A stretch of DNA of 64,000 bases from Thalassovita litoralis (GCF_900182725.1 NZ_FXTO01000011.1:1-64000); one strand, 5' to 3'; shown: positions 10,005-17,943, counted from the first letter of the stretch. A program made the numbers and translations. The notes: generated by a model not told the origin, from the letters alone.

Positions 10005-10697
10005 CTATGCTTTGACGCGGGGCGTTCCCAGTACCATCTTGTTCCCCGACAGCACTGCTGGTTCCCCTATCCACGCATAGGCCAGCAGCGCGGGTTCCAG
10101 ATCGGACACGGTGATCCGATGCGCATGGCCCGGCGGGTTGTAAATTGACGATCCCGGCGCATAGACCCCGTAATCGTTTTCCGAAACGGAACCGGACAGG
10201 CAGATATAGCTTTCAGTGATCCCCTGATGGGCATGGGCCGGGTAGATGCAGCCGGGCGCGAACAGAACCAACCCCAAAATCACCTGTGACGATGGGATTG
10301 GGCCATTCGGTCCGGCAATTTCGGCATAACCATAGGCACGGGCCAACCCTTTTGGCAGACGATCATAGCCATATTCCCAATGCAGCCGCCCGCGTACCGC
10401 ATCCAGCGCCCGCGCAACAGGTGCCAGCACACCAGACCGGCCTTCGTCCAGCGCCCGGCGCAGATGGGCCGTCACCGGCAAGGCGGCAGGCGATACATCC
10501 CGCAACGTTGGATTTTCCCGGATCAAGCGATTGATTGCCTCGCGCACCTGTTTTTGGTGGCTGCGGATTGCTTTGCTACCGCCAGCAGGCAGAAAGCGGT
10601 ACATTTCGTAATATTCGCGCAACAGGTACAGCCAATCAGGCTGATCCGTCAGCCGCATGATTTCAGGCATGTACTGGTCTGCCCCATTCCCTTGCAT
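10005..10697 (-). CDS. dddL: dimethylsulfoniopropionate (DMSP) lyase, DddL-type cupin
   Basis: DMSP lyases cleave the algal osmolyte DMSP into dimethyl sulfide and acrylate. The 230-residue length matches DddL rather than the shorter DddQ or DddW. The C-terminal cupin carries the metal/active-site set YPAHAH...ESY with His155, His157, Glu162 and Tyr164, and a further His pair at 191/193 (GHAHRI). The N-terminal helical half (residues 1-100) is also typical of DddL. A single cupin and no signal peptide point to a cytoplasmic enzyme. AAGGG lies nine bases before the ATG. The atypical peroxiredoxin gene is 180 bases upstream on the same strand. Confidence 0.8.
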   Translation of the reverse strand: MQGNGADQYMPEIMRLTDQPDWLYLLREYYEMYRFLPAGGSKAIRSHQKQVREAINRLIRENPTLRDVSPAALPVTAHLRRALDEGRSGVLAPVARALDAVRGRLHWEYGYDRLPKGLARAYGYAEIAGPNGPIPSSQVILGLVLFAPGCIYPAHAHQGITESYICLSGSVSENDYGVYAPGSSIYNPPGHAHRITVSDLEPALLAYAWIGEPAVLSGNKMVLGTPRVKA

Positions 10698-10877
10698 TGC
10701 TCTGCGCCCTTAACCGCCCGAAATCCCCGATCCGGGGCAGTTTGCGGGCATGACCCGGCCCTGTCCCACCCAGAACAGACCATTTGGATGTCGCAAACGG
10801 ACAGCCAAGCCAAACCAGACAGAACAACGGATCAGACGACCCGCCCAACACGCGACGACAGCCACGAAAGCCAACGC

Positions 10878-11573
10878 TTAGACATGCGCGACCATCAGAT
10901 AATCGCGAATCTTGCTCCAGTCCTCGCCAAAGACGCGTTGCATATCTTCGGCCTTCACGCCTTTGGGGGCGACCAGATAGTCCCCCGGCGTCCAATCTGC
11001 CGGGACGGCCAGCCCGGAATAATCAATGTCTTTCAACGCCTCGAAACAGCGCAGAACTTCGTTGGTGGAACGCCCCATTTGCGCAGGATAGGTAAACTGC
11101 ATCCGCAGCTTGTTTTCCGGATCGACAAACAGGCTGGGCCGATTGCCCAGCCCCGCCGCACCATCCGCGATCATCCCCAAGTGGCGCAAAATGCTGCCGT
11201 CTTCGTCTGCGGCAACCGGGAAATACACATCCAGTCCGAATACTTTTTCCAGATCCAGCACCCATTCCAGCGTATTTTGCAGCCCTGCCGGGGTAATCCC
11301 CATCAGCCGCACCCCCAACTTCTCGAACGCGGCGCGATGAGCGGCCAAGGCCATCAACTCGGTCGAACAAACCGAGGCAAAGGTGGAAGGGAAAGCGAAC
11401 AGATAAACCCAGTTACCCGTTGCCCAAGGCCGGAACCCAAGCCTGCCGCGCGTGGTTTCGGCCTGAAAATCCGGCACGTTATCCCCAAGCGTTTGGTTCC
11501 ATCGTAAACGTGCCGGGTGGCGGGGTGTCACCGGACGAACCGGGGCAGCGGTGTGGTGCGGCTTCGAGGTCAT
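10878..11573 (-). CDS. Prx6-like peroxiredoxin with an altered active site
   Basis: A 231-residue AhpC/TSA-fold protein aligned with the Prx6 (1-Cys) group over its length, from GDNVPDFQAETT to the C-terminal dimer domain (PADWTPGDYLVAP). The peroxidatic Cys is Cys69 in FPSTFASVCSTEL and the partner Arg is Arg145 (NRPSLFV). The usual context is HPADFTPVC: here the Thr three before the Cys is Ala66, and the His eight before it is Phe61. Those residues activate peroxide in known enzymes, so activity may be low or changed. AAGGAG precedes the ATG at 11573. It may be cotranscribed with dddL. Confidence 0.75.
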   Translation of the reverse strand: MTSKPHHTAAPVRPVTPRHPARLRWNQTLGDNVPDFQAETTRGRLGFRPWATGNWVYLFAFPSTFASVCSTELMALAAHRAAFEKLGVRLMGITPAGLQNTLEWVLDLEKVFGLDVYFPVAADEDGSILRHLGMIADGAAGLGNRPSLFVDPENKLRMQFTYPAQMGRSTNEVLRCFEALKDIDYSGLAVPADWTPGDYLVAPKGVKAEDMQRVFGEDWSKIRDYLMVAHV

Positions 11574-11823
11574 TCTGACACTCCTTTGCATCAGGTTTTC
11601 ACAGCGGTTCAGCGGTACGACTCCGCCCTTTCGTGTTAAACGTGCGCCCGCTTGGAATGTTCCGCCCCAATCCGGGCAAAATTATGTCCCTGCCCCGCGG
11701 ATTGCACAGATCGACACGCAACATATGGGGCCGTCGTTGATCCGATGAAACAGGATAGGGCTTTCCCCGGCGCGGTGCGTCCCTTATGATCCCGGTCCAA
11801 TCACAAGCAAACAGAGCAGCCGC

Positions 11824-13779
11824 ATGACCGACCTTCTTGACGGAACCCAGCCGGAAACCTACGACGCCTCCTCGATCGAGGTGCTGGAAGGGCTGGAGCC
11901 GGTCCGCAAAAGACCGGGCATGTATATCGGCGGCACCGATGAACGCGCGCTGCACCATATGGTCGCGGAAATCCTTGATAACTCGATGGACGAGGCGGTG
12001 GCCGGACATGCCAACCGGATCGAGGTAGAGCTAAACGCCGATTATTCGCTGACCGTGCGCGACAACGGGCGCGGCATTCCGATTGATCCGCACCCGAAAT
12101 TCCCCGGCAAATCCGCGCTAGAGGTGATCCTGTGTACCCTGCACGCGGGCGGCAAATTCAGCGGCAAGGCCTACCAGACCTCGGGCGGGTTGCATGGTGT
12201 GGGTGCATCCGTGGTGAACGCGCTGTCTGATCTTATGGTGGTGCAGGTCGCCCGGAATAAGGAACTGTATGAACAACGGTTCAGCCGCGGCATCCCCCAA
12301 GGCCCGGTGGAAAAGATAGGTGCCGCCCCCAACCGGCGCGGCACGACCGTCACCTTTCACGCGGACGAACAGATTTTCGGCAGCCACCGTTTCAAACCCG
12401 CGCGGCTGTTCAAATCCATCCGGTCCAAGGCCTATCTGTTCAGCGGCGTCGAAATCCGCTGGAAATCGGCCATTGATGACGGCGAAACCCCGACAGAGGC
12501 CACGTTCCATTTCCCCGGCGGTCTGGCCGATTACCTGAAGGAATCGATGAACGGATCGACCACCTATGCCGATCAGCCCTTTGCGGGCACCGTCGATTTC
12601 ACGGAAAAATTCAACACCCCCGGCAAGGTGGAATGGGCGATCAACTGGACCCCGTCGCGCGATGGATTCATCCAGTCCTACTGTAACACCGTCCCCACCC
12701 CCGAAGGCGGCACACACGAGGCCGGGTTCTGGGCCGCGATCCTGAAGGGCATTCGCGCCTATGGTGAATTGGTCAACAACAAGAAGGCCAACCAGATCAC
12801 CCGCGACGACCTGACCACAGGCGGCTGTGCGCTGGTGTCGTGCTTCATCCGCGAACCGGAATTCGTGGGGCAGACCAAGGACCGCCTTGCCACGGTCGAG
12901 GCGCAGCGCTTCGTGGAAAACGCCGTGCGTGACCATTTCGACAACTGGCTGGCGGCGGATACCAAATCTGCGGGCGCCATTCTGGATTTTCTGGTACTGC
13001 GCGCCGAAGAACGCCTGCGCCGCCGTCAGGAAAAGGAAACCGCCCGCAAAACCGCCACGAAAAAGCTGCGCCTGCCCGGCAAGCTGGTGGATTGTTCGGC
13101 CACCAACCGCGAAGGCACCGAATTGTTCATCGTCGAGGGCGACTCGGCCGGTGGATCGGCCAAAATGGGCCGCAACCGCAACAATCAGGCGCTGCTGCCC
13201 CTGCGCGGCAAGATTTTGAACGTGCTGGGCGCGGCATCGTCGAAACTGGGCACCAATCAGGAAATTAACGATCTGTGCCAAGCGCTTGGCGTTGGGATGG
13301 GAACGAAATTCAACGTCGACGATCTGCGCTATGACAAGGTCATCATCATGACAGACGCCGACGTGGACGGGGCGCATATTGCCTCGCTTCTGATGACGTT
13401 CTTTTTCACCCAGATGCGCCCGATGATTGATCACGGCCACCTGTATCTGGCCTGCCCGCCGCTGTTCCGCCTGACCCAAGGGGCCAAACGCGTCTATTGT
13501 CTGGACGAGGCCGAGAAAGAACAGTGGCTGGCCAAGGGGCTGGGCGGCAAGGGTAAAATCGACGTATCGCGTTTCAAAGGCTTGGGCGAAATGGACGCCA
13601 AGGATCTGAAAGAAACCACGATGGACCCCAAATCCCGCAAACTGATCCGCGTGACGATTGACGAGGACGAACCCGGCGAAACCGGCGATCTGGTGGAACG
13701 GCTGATGGGCAAAAAACCCGAACTGCGGTTTCAGTATATTCAAGAGAATGCTCGGTTCGTGGAGGAGTTGGATGTGTAA
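11824..13779 (+). CDS. parE: DNA topoisomerase IV subunit B
   Basis: ParE forms the ATPase and TOPRIM part of topoisomerase IV, which with ParC decatenates daughter chromosomes. The 651 residues hold a GHKL ATPase (EILDNSMDEA, DNGRGIPID, and the GGLHGVGASVVNALS lid) in the first 220, a transducer domain, and the TOPRIM metal site VEGDSAGGSA and DADVDGAHI near 435-520. The protein ends with the conserved KGLGEM and R-F-I-Q-x-N-A pattern. Length fits ParE, not GyrB. The 230 bases before it hold no gene; a TATGAT at 11785 may be its -10 box. The restriction-modification pair follows immediately. Confidence 0.92.
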   Translation: MTDLLDGTQPETYDASSIEVLEGLEPVRKRPGMYIGGTDERALHHMVAEILDNSMDEAVAGHANRIEVELNADYSLTVRDNGRGIPIDPHPKFPGKSALEVILCTLHAGGKFSGKAYQTSGGLHGVGASVVNALSDLMVVQVARNKELYEQRFSRGIPQGPVEKIGAAPNRRGTTVTFHADEQIFGSHRFKPARLFKSIRSKAYLFSGVEIRWKSAIDDGETPTEATFHFPGGLADYLKESMNGSTTYADQPFAGTVDFTEKFNTPGKVEWAINWTPSRDGFIQSYCNTVPTPEGGTHEAGFWAAILKGIRAYGELVNNKKANQITRDDLTTGGCALVSCFIREPEFVGQTKDRLATVEAQRFVENAVRDHFDNWLAADTKSAGAILDFLVLRAEERLRRRQEKETARKTATKKLRLPGKLVDCSATNREGTELFIVEGDSAGGSAKMGRNRNNQALLPLRGKILNVLGAASSKLGTNQEINDLCQALGVGMGTKFNVDDLRYDKVIIMTDADVDGAHIASLLMTFFFTQMRPMIDHGHLYLACPPLFRLTQGAKRVYCLDEAEKEQWLAKGLGGKGKIDVSRFKGLGEMDAKDLKETTMDPKSRKLIRVTIDEDEPGETGDLVERLMGKKPELRFQYIQENARFVEELDV

Positions 13780-13857
13780 TGCCCTGCGGCATTAACTAAA
13801 TCTTGAGGTTTGGACTACTTTTGTTCTAACCTGACACCAGCCACCGAGGGAAAACAA

Positions 13858-14490
13858 ATGAGCCAAGACGCGTCGCAAGACCTGAGACAATTTCTAGACG
13901 GGCAGAAATTCGCGACGATCATGGCAGACCCGCCGTGGCGGTTTACCAATCGCACCGGCAAAGTGGCCCCTGAACACAAGCGTCTGGCCCGCTACCCCAC
14001 GATGGATCTGGATGACATTTGTGATCTGCCAGTGGCCGAGCATCTGGAAGATACCGCACATTGTTATCTTTGGGTTCCCAACGCCCTGCTCCCCGACGGT
14101 TTGCGCGTCCTGTCGGCTTGGGGGTTTGAATATAAATCCAATCTGATCTGGCACAAGGTACGCAAGGATGGCGGTTCGGACGGGCGCGGTGTTGGCTTTT
14201 ATTTCCGAAACGTAACGGAAATCTTGCTGTTCGGTGTACGCGGGAAAAACGCCCGCACGCTGGCTGCGGGACGGCGCCAAGTCAATCTGTTCAGCACCCG
14301 CAAGCGGGAACATTCCCGCAAACCGGACGAACAATATGACATCATCGAAGCCTGTAGCTGGGGTCCATATCTGGAACTGTTTGGCCGTGGGCGGCGTGAC
14401 AAATGGACGGTTTGGGGCAATCAAGCGGACGACGATTACAAACCCACTTGGAAAACCTATAAATACAATTCCAGCTTGGCCGCCGAATAA
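13858..14490 (+). CDS. MT-A70-family DNA (adenine-N6) methyltransferase of a type II R-M system
   Basis: A 210-residue methyltransferase. The catalytic motif DPPW is at residues 24-27 (IMADPPWRF), diagnostic for the MT-A70 family that methylates the N6 of adenine. The SAM site near the C-terminus is seen in YLELFGRGRR and WTVWGNQ. The ATG at 13858 follows GAGGGAAAAC; a TTG at 13810 in frame is less likely. The nuclease gene starts two bases after its stop, giving an operon with the methylase first, a usual order for protecting the host. The specificity is unknown, and MT-A70 paired with a BglII-like nuclease would imply an adenine within the site. Confidence 0.87.
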   Translation: MSQDASQDLRQFLDGQKFATIMADPPWRFTNRTGKVAPEHKRLARYPTMDLDDICDLPVAEHLEDTAHCYLWVPNALLPDGLRVLSAWGFEYKSNLIWHKVRKDGGSDGRGVGFYFRNVTEILLFGVRGKNARTLAAGRRQVNLFSTRKREHSRKPDEQYDIIEACSWGPYLELFGRGRRDKWTVWGNQADDDYKPTWKTYKYNSSLAAE

Positions 14491-14492
14491 TC

Positions 14493-15215
14493 ATGTCATC
14501 AGACCAAAATGATGTGTCCTTTGGCAAAGTGGCTGATCATTCTGCCGCGCTTGACCGGATTTTTCCCGAAGACATTCGCCAGAAGTTTGAATTGTTCAGC
14601 TATCGAAATGCCGCTGCGATCCTGAAATCCAGCTTCCCAGAACATTATGACGAATTACTGGGTATTCTGCGTAATTTCTCGATCAGTCGAACGATGATCC
14701 GCACCCCCGGCGGCAGCAAAAGCGAAATTGCAAAATATGTGGATGATCTGTTCGATGACAGTTGGCAGGAAACGCGTATTTCCGCTGATCTGCATGTGAA
14801 ACTGATCCATGCCAACCAATCCACGCGTGTTCTGTCTGAATATACCCAAGAAGGGTATCTGGATGGCCACCGCATTGATTTTGTAAAAGACAAAGTCGCA
14901 CTCGATCTGGAATGGAACAGCAAAGACCAGACCTATGACAGGGATCTTTATGCGTTTTCCGCCTTTTACGAAGCGGGGGCCATTGATGTCGGCATCATCC
15001 TAACACGCGGCAGCAGTCTGGATAACACATTTTTCCGCAGCCTTGGCAAAGTCTTAAAGAAAGACGGAACGGACGGAACCGAGGAAGTGTATAAAAAATA
15101 CGGCGCATCGACGACATGGATGGGTAAGCTTCTGTATCGTCTGGACGCTGGTCGGAACGGTGGCTGCCCGATTTTGGCGATTGGCATCACACCCGAATGT
15201 GTATCAGATTCCTGA
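14493..15215 (+). CDS. type II restriction endonuclease, BglII/BstYI-like
   Basis: A 240-residue nuclease of the PD-(D/E)xK superfamily. The active site is GHRIDF (Asp129) followed by VALDLEWNSKD (Asp138, Glu140, Lys144), then F/Y-D-R-D-L, which closely resembles BstYI and BglII-type enzymes that cut within (R/A)GATC(Y/T). The target here is an inference; both AGATCT and GGATCC occur in the window (for example at 30902, 47224 and near 24519), so those sites would need protection by the methylase. The gene is visibly richer in A+T than its neighbours, a sign of lateral transfer. It ends inside a 12-bp stem-loop. Confidence 0.82.
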   Translation: MSSDQNDVSFGKVADHSAALDRIFPEDIRQKFELFSYRNAAAILKSSFPEHYDELLGILRNFSISRTMIRTPGGSKSEIAKYVDDLFDDSWQETRISADLHVKLIHANQSTRVLSEYTQEGYLDGHRIDFVKDKVALDLEWNSKDQTYDRDLYAFSAFYEAGAIDVGIILTRGSSLDNTFFRSLGKVLKKDGTDGTEEVYKKYGASTTWMGKLLYRLDAGRNGGCPILAIGITPECVSDS

Positions 15216-15242
15216 CCTCCTATTCCTTACAGGTCAGGAATC
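15207..15242 (+). terminator. stem-loop spanning the stop codon of the nuclease gene
   Basis: GATTCCTGACCT (15207-15218) and AGGTCAGGAATC (15231-15242) form a perfect 12-bp stem with a 12-base loop. The left arm contains the TGA stop of the nuclease gene. No U-tract follows, so efficiency as a terminator is uncertain; it could protect the mRNA 3' end. Confidence 0.55.
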
Positions 15243-15314
15243 CCTGACTGTCGCCCTACCCTGTCCGAACGTATAGTCACCCCATAAGCACGAATATTTT
15301 CAGTGGGTTCAGAT

Positions 15315-15434
15315 ATGCGTTTCACCACGATCATTGTAGGGTGGGCCATAGCCGTCACGGCGATTTCCGCCATTGTGTCGGGTTTCGATGCGCAGGCTGT
15401 GCCGATCTCGGCACCTGCGGTCCTACGGCCCTGA
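15315..15434 (+). CDS. small 39-aa membrane-anchored or secreted peptide, or a small RNA
   Basis: A 39-codon frame below usual annotation limits. It begins MRFTTIIVGWAIAVTAIS, a hydrophobic segment that would act as a signal or membrane anchor, and ends with a short Pro/Ala-rich tail. A good -10 box (TATAGT, 15272-15277) lies 43 bases before the ATG, although the -35 is poor and the ribosome site is weak. A strong intrinsic terminator closes it at 15457-15484. The unit promoter-ORF-terminator is complete in itself. It may instead be a small RNA of about 200 bases. No function can be assigned. Confidence 0.45.
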   Translation: MRFTTIIVGWAIAVTAISAIVSGFDAQAVPISAPAVLRP

Positions 15435-15456
15435 CCCGGACAGATTTCAGCAGCAA

Positions 15457-15484
15457 AAAGGGGCGGGCGCAATCCCGCCCCTTT
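15457..15484 (+). terminator. intrinsic terminator behind the 39-aa frame
   Basis: AAAGGGGCGGG (15457-15467) pairs with CCCGCCCCTTT (15474-15484), an 11-bp perfect stem with loop CGCAAT, followed by GTTATG and preceded by AAAAA. It separates the small frame from the exbB operon. Confidence 0.8.
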
Positions 15485-15607
15485 GTTATGGTCCAACCGT
15501 TCTGCGGCCCTGTCCCGATGTCGCGCCCCTGCCCCTGACGGTTGACAAGCCCAGCCCCAATACCGGAAACCACCCACAGCGATCAGCCCCCCCGAAAGGA
15601 CCCCGGT

Positions 15608-16300
15608 ATGGAACCCACAGCCGCCCCGACCCCGACCGCCCTGCATCAGGGGTTGGCATCCGCTTGGGAATTCTTGCTGCTGGGCGGCCCGGCCATTTGG
15701 GCGATTGCGGCGTTGTCGGTGATTACTGTGGCGCTGATCCTGTGGAAAATCTGGGATCTGTCCCACTTAGGGGCATGGAATGGCGGGCGTCATATGAAAC
15801 GTGCGGTTGCCCAATGGGCGGACGGGCACGAGGATGCCGCACTGGCAACCCTGAAAAACCGGCGCACCTGCCGGGCTGTTTTGGCACGGGCGGCGATGAT
15901 GGCGCGGCGCGATGCGTCCTTGGATCACGAAGCGGCGCAGGCGGAAACCGCGCGTGTGGCGCGGCAGGTGCTGGCCCGTGCGCAGCGGGGTCTGCGCCCG
16001 CTGGAACTGATTGCAACGATTGCACCGCTGTTGGGGCTGTTGGGAACGGTCATGGGGATGATTGCGGCGTTTCAGGCCTTGCAACAGGCCGGGGCCAAGG
16101 CTGATCCGGCCACGCTGGCTGGCGGCATATGGGAGGCCTTGCTGACCACCGCCGCCGGGATGGCGGTGGCGATCCCGGCCTCTATGGCGCTAAGCTGGTT
16201 TGAAAGCGTCGCGGACCGGCTGCGTCACGAAATGGAGGACGCAGCAACGCGGATTTTCCTGCGTCCCTCGCAAGATCGGGCGCTGAAGGCCGCCGAGTGA
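15608..16300 (+). CDS. exbB: ExbB-type proton channel subunit (MotA/TolQ/ExbB)
   Basis: ExbB forms a pentameric inner-membrane ring that with ExbD converts proton flow into movement of TonB. The 230-residue protein has three membrane segments: near residues 17-45, and two more around 130-155 (IATIAPLLGLLGTVMGMIAAF) and 175-200 (LTTAAGMAVAIPASMAL), the last two carrying the family's conserved Gly/Thr pattern. The ATG at 15608 follows AAGGA. It is the first gene of exbB-exbD-exbD-tonB, all overlapping or within four bases. No TonB-dependent receptor is adjacent, so the transported substrate is unknown. Confidence 0.87.
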   Translation: MEPTAAPTPTALHQGLASAWEFLLLGGPAIWAIAALSVITVALILWKIWDLSHLGAWNGGRHMKRAVAQWADGHEDAALATLKNRRTCRAVLARAAMMARRDASLDHEAAQAETARVARQVLARAQRGLRPLELIATIAPLLGLLGTVMGMIAAFQALQQAGAKADPATLAGGIWEALLTTAAGMAVAIPASMALSWFESVADRLRHEMEDAATRIFLRPSQDRALKAAE

Positions 16301-16677
16301 TGCAGTTCGGCCAACCCAGACCACGGCGAAAGCCCAGCCTGACGCCCATGATTGATGTGGTGTTTCTGCTGCTGGTGTTTTTCATGCTGGCCGCGCGGTT
16401 CGGCACCGATACACAGATGCCGTTGATGATCGGGGGCCAAGGACAGGATACATGGCAGGGGCCGCCCCGTCTGGTGGATATTGCCCCCGATGGGCTGCGG
16501 TTGAACGGAATCGCCACCCAGCCCGAGGCATTAGCCGGGGAACTGGCCGCGCTGATGGACGGCCCCGGCGATACCATCGTGCTGCGCCCGACCGAAGAAA
16601 CACCGCTGCAACGTGTCGTGGCCGTGATGGAGGCGTTGCAAGGGGCCGGGCTGACCGCGCTGGTGCTGGTGGAATAG
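16300..16677 (+). CDS. exbD: ExbD, canonical copy
   Basis: A 125-residue single-pass inner-membrane protein with a periplasmic domain. The transmembrane helix starts at LTPMIDVVFLLLVFFML and includes Asp19, the acidic residue that relays protons in ExbD/TolR/MotB proteins. The periplasmic part has the usual VVAVMEALQGAGL helix and V-L-V-E end strand. The ATG lies in TGATG, overlapping the exbB stop by one base; a GTG one codon earlier is also in frame. It is followed by a second exbD whose Asp is changed, so this copy would supply proton transfer if both join one complex. Confidence 0.87.
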   Translation: MQFGQPRPRRKPSLTPMIDVVFLLLVFFMLAARFGTDTQMPLMIGGQGQDTWQGPPRLVDIAPDGLRLNGIATQPEALAGELAALMDGPGDTIVLRPTEETPLQRVVAVMEALQGAGLTALVLVE

Positions 16678-16680
16678 GTC

Positions 16681-17076
16681 ATGCAGTTCCCCGCCCTGCC
16701 CCGCCGTCCGCGCGCCGAAAGCATCGTACCGATGATCAATGTGGTGTTTTTGCTGCTGATCTTTTTCCTGATGACAGCGCAAATCGCACCACCCGATCCC
16801 TTTGCCGTGACCCCGCCCGAAGCGGCAGCGGGCGATCCTGCTGACGGGCCTTTGGCCTTGTACCTGTCCGCCGAGGGGCAAATAGGCTTCCGCGACACGC
16901 TGGACGAGGCCGCGCTGGCAGCATTGCAGGCGGAATTGGCGAACGACCCAGAGCAGACAAAAACCCTGATGCTGCGGGCGGATGCGCTGGCCCCGGCGCT
17001 GGCCTTGGCACGGTTGATGCCCCGGCTGGCCGATATGGGCCTACGCGATGTGCAACTGATCACGGTGACGCCATGA
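16681..17076 (+). CDS. second ExbD, proton-relay Asp replaced by Asn
   Basis: A 131-residue ExbD paralogue. The membrane helix reads VPMINVVFLLLIFFLMT: where ExbD has Asp, this copy has Asn20 (codon AAT). In E. coli the matching Asp25 is essential, so this subunit should not carry protons by itself. The rest (single helix, periplasmic domain ending LADMGLRDVQLITV) is intact and under no sign of decay. ExbD acts as a dimer inside the ExbB ring, so a mixed dimer of one Asp and one Asn subunit is a reasonable reading. The stop overlaps the tonB start. Confidence 0.82.
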   Translation: MQFPALPRRPRAESIVPMINVVFLLLIFFLMTAQIAPPDPFAVTPPEAAAGDPADGPLALYLSAEGQIGFRDTLDEAALAALQAELANDPEQTKTLMLRADALAPALALARLMPRLADMGLRDVQLITVTP

Positions 17077-17936
17077 AGGCGCTGGCAGAGGGGGCGGTTT
17101 TTCTGGCGGTTGCGGCGGGGCTGCATGTGCTGGCCTTTACCGCGCTGACCGCGCCGGGGGATGCTGCGGGGGATGCCGGGGCGGATGGGGCGGCACGGCT
17201 GACCTTGGCAGCGGCCCCGGCCAGCCTGACCGCACTGGTGCAGCAATGGGACAGCCCGCCCGAGGTTGCCCCCGCCGTAGCAGCGCCCCAAGCGCCGGAA
17301 ATGCCGGACACCCCGCAACCAATGCCCCTGCCGGACAGCCCCACCTTGGCGCGGCCATCTGCCCCCGGTTTGGCGCTGCCGATGCCACGCACAGCAGACC
17401 TGCCGCAGATGGACACCACCCCGGCCCAACCACAGCCAGAGCCAGAGCCGAAAGAATCCCCCAAACCTCCACCAGAACCAGACCCGTTACCGGACCCCAA
17501 GCCGAAACCTGAACCAAAGGCCAAGCCGAAACCCAAACCGCCCAGCCCCGGTGTGGCGGCGCAGCGGGCGGCGGGAAAAACCGGGGCCAGCAGCAGCGGA
17601 CAGGCCGGACAAAGCCGGTCTGGCACGGCCAGCCTGTCCAAGGCGCAAACCCGCAGCCTGACGGCGAAATGGGCGGCGCAGATCGTCAGCCGGATCGAAC
17701 GGCGCAAACAATACCCGCGCGATGCACGGGGGCAGGATGGCACAGTGGGCTTGCGCATTACCGTTGGGCGCGATGGCGGCTTGCGGGGGGTCAGCGTGAA
17801 CCGCAGTTCGGGCGTGGCGGCGCTGGATCGCGCGGCTGTCAGCGCGGTCAAACGCGCGGGCCGGTTTCCGGCTGCCCCGGCAGGGCTGGTTGCCCCCAGC
17901 TATGGCTTCAACCTGTCAATCCGGTTCGACAGCTAA
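17073..17936 (+). CDS. tonB: TonB-type energy transducer
   Basis: A 287-residue protein anchored by one N-terminal helix (residues about 8-27), followed by a long Pro-rich periplasmic spacer with (E/K)-P repeats (residues about 85-155, e.g. KPEPKAKPKPKPP) and a C-terminal TonB domain. The domain shows RIERRKQYPRDAR, G-L-R-I-T-V-G-R-D-G and the end strand LSIRFDS, with the conserved Y-P after the first helix. The spacer length fits a protein crossing the periplasm to an outer-membrane receptor. The ATG overlaps the exbD stop by four bases. It converges with the TetR regulator only eight bases away. Confidence 0.87.
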   Translation: MKALAEGAVFLAVAAGLHVLAFTALTAPGDAAGDAGADGAARLTLAAAPASLTALVQQWDSPPEVAPAVAAPQAPEMPDTPQPMPLPDSPTLARPSAPGLALPMPRTADLPQMDTTPAQPQPEPEPKESPKPPPEPDPLPDPKPKPEPKAKPKPKPPSPGVAAQRAAGKTGASSSGQAGQSRSGTASLSKAQTRSLTAKWAAQIVSRIERRKQYPRDARGQDGTVGLRITVGRDGGLRGVSVNRSSGVAALDRAAVSAVKRAGRFPAAPAGLVAPSYGFNLSIRFDS

Positions 17937-17943
17937 GCGCCCC

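Noticed and set aside
12118-13743. 541-codon open frame antisense to parE
   Set aside because: High-GC codon use in parE leaves the opposite frame open. The translation has no recognisable domain and lies wholly inside a conserved gene.
15227-15766. Minus-strand 179-codon frame between the nuclease gene and exbB
   Set aside because: It overlaps the exbB start and passes through the intrinsic terminator at 15457-15484; translation is low-complexity Arg/Gly-rich.
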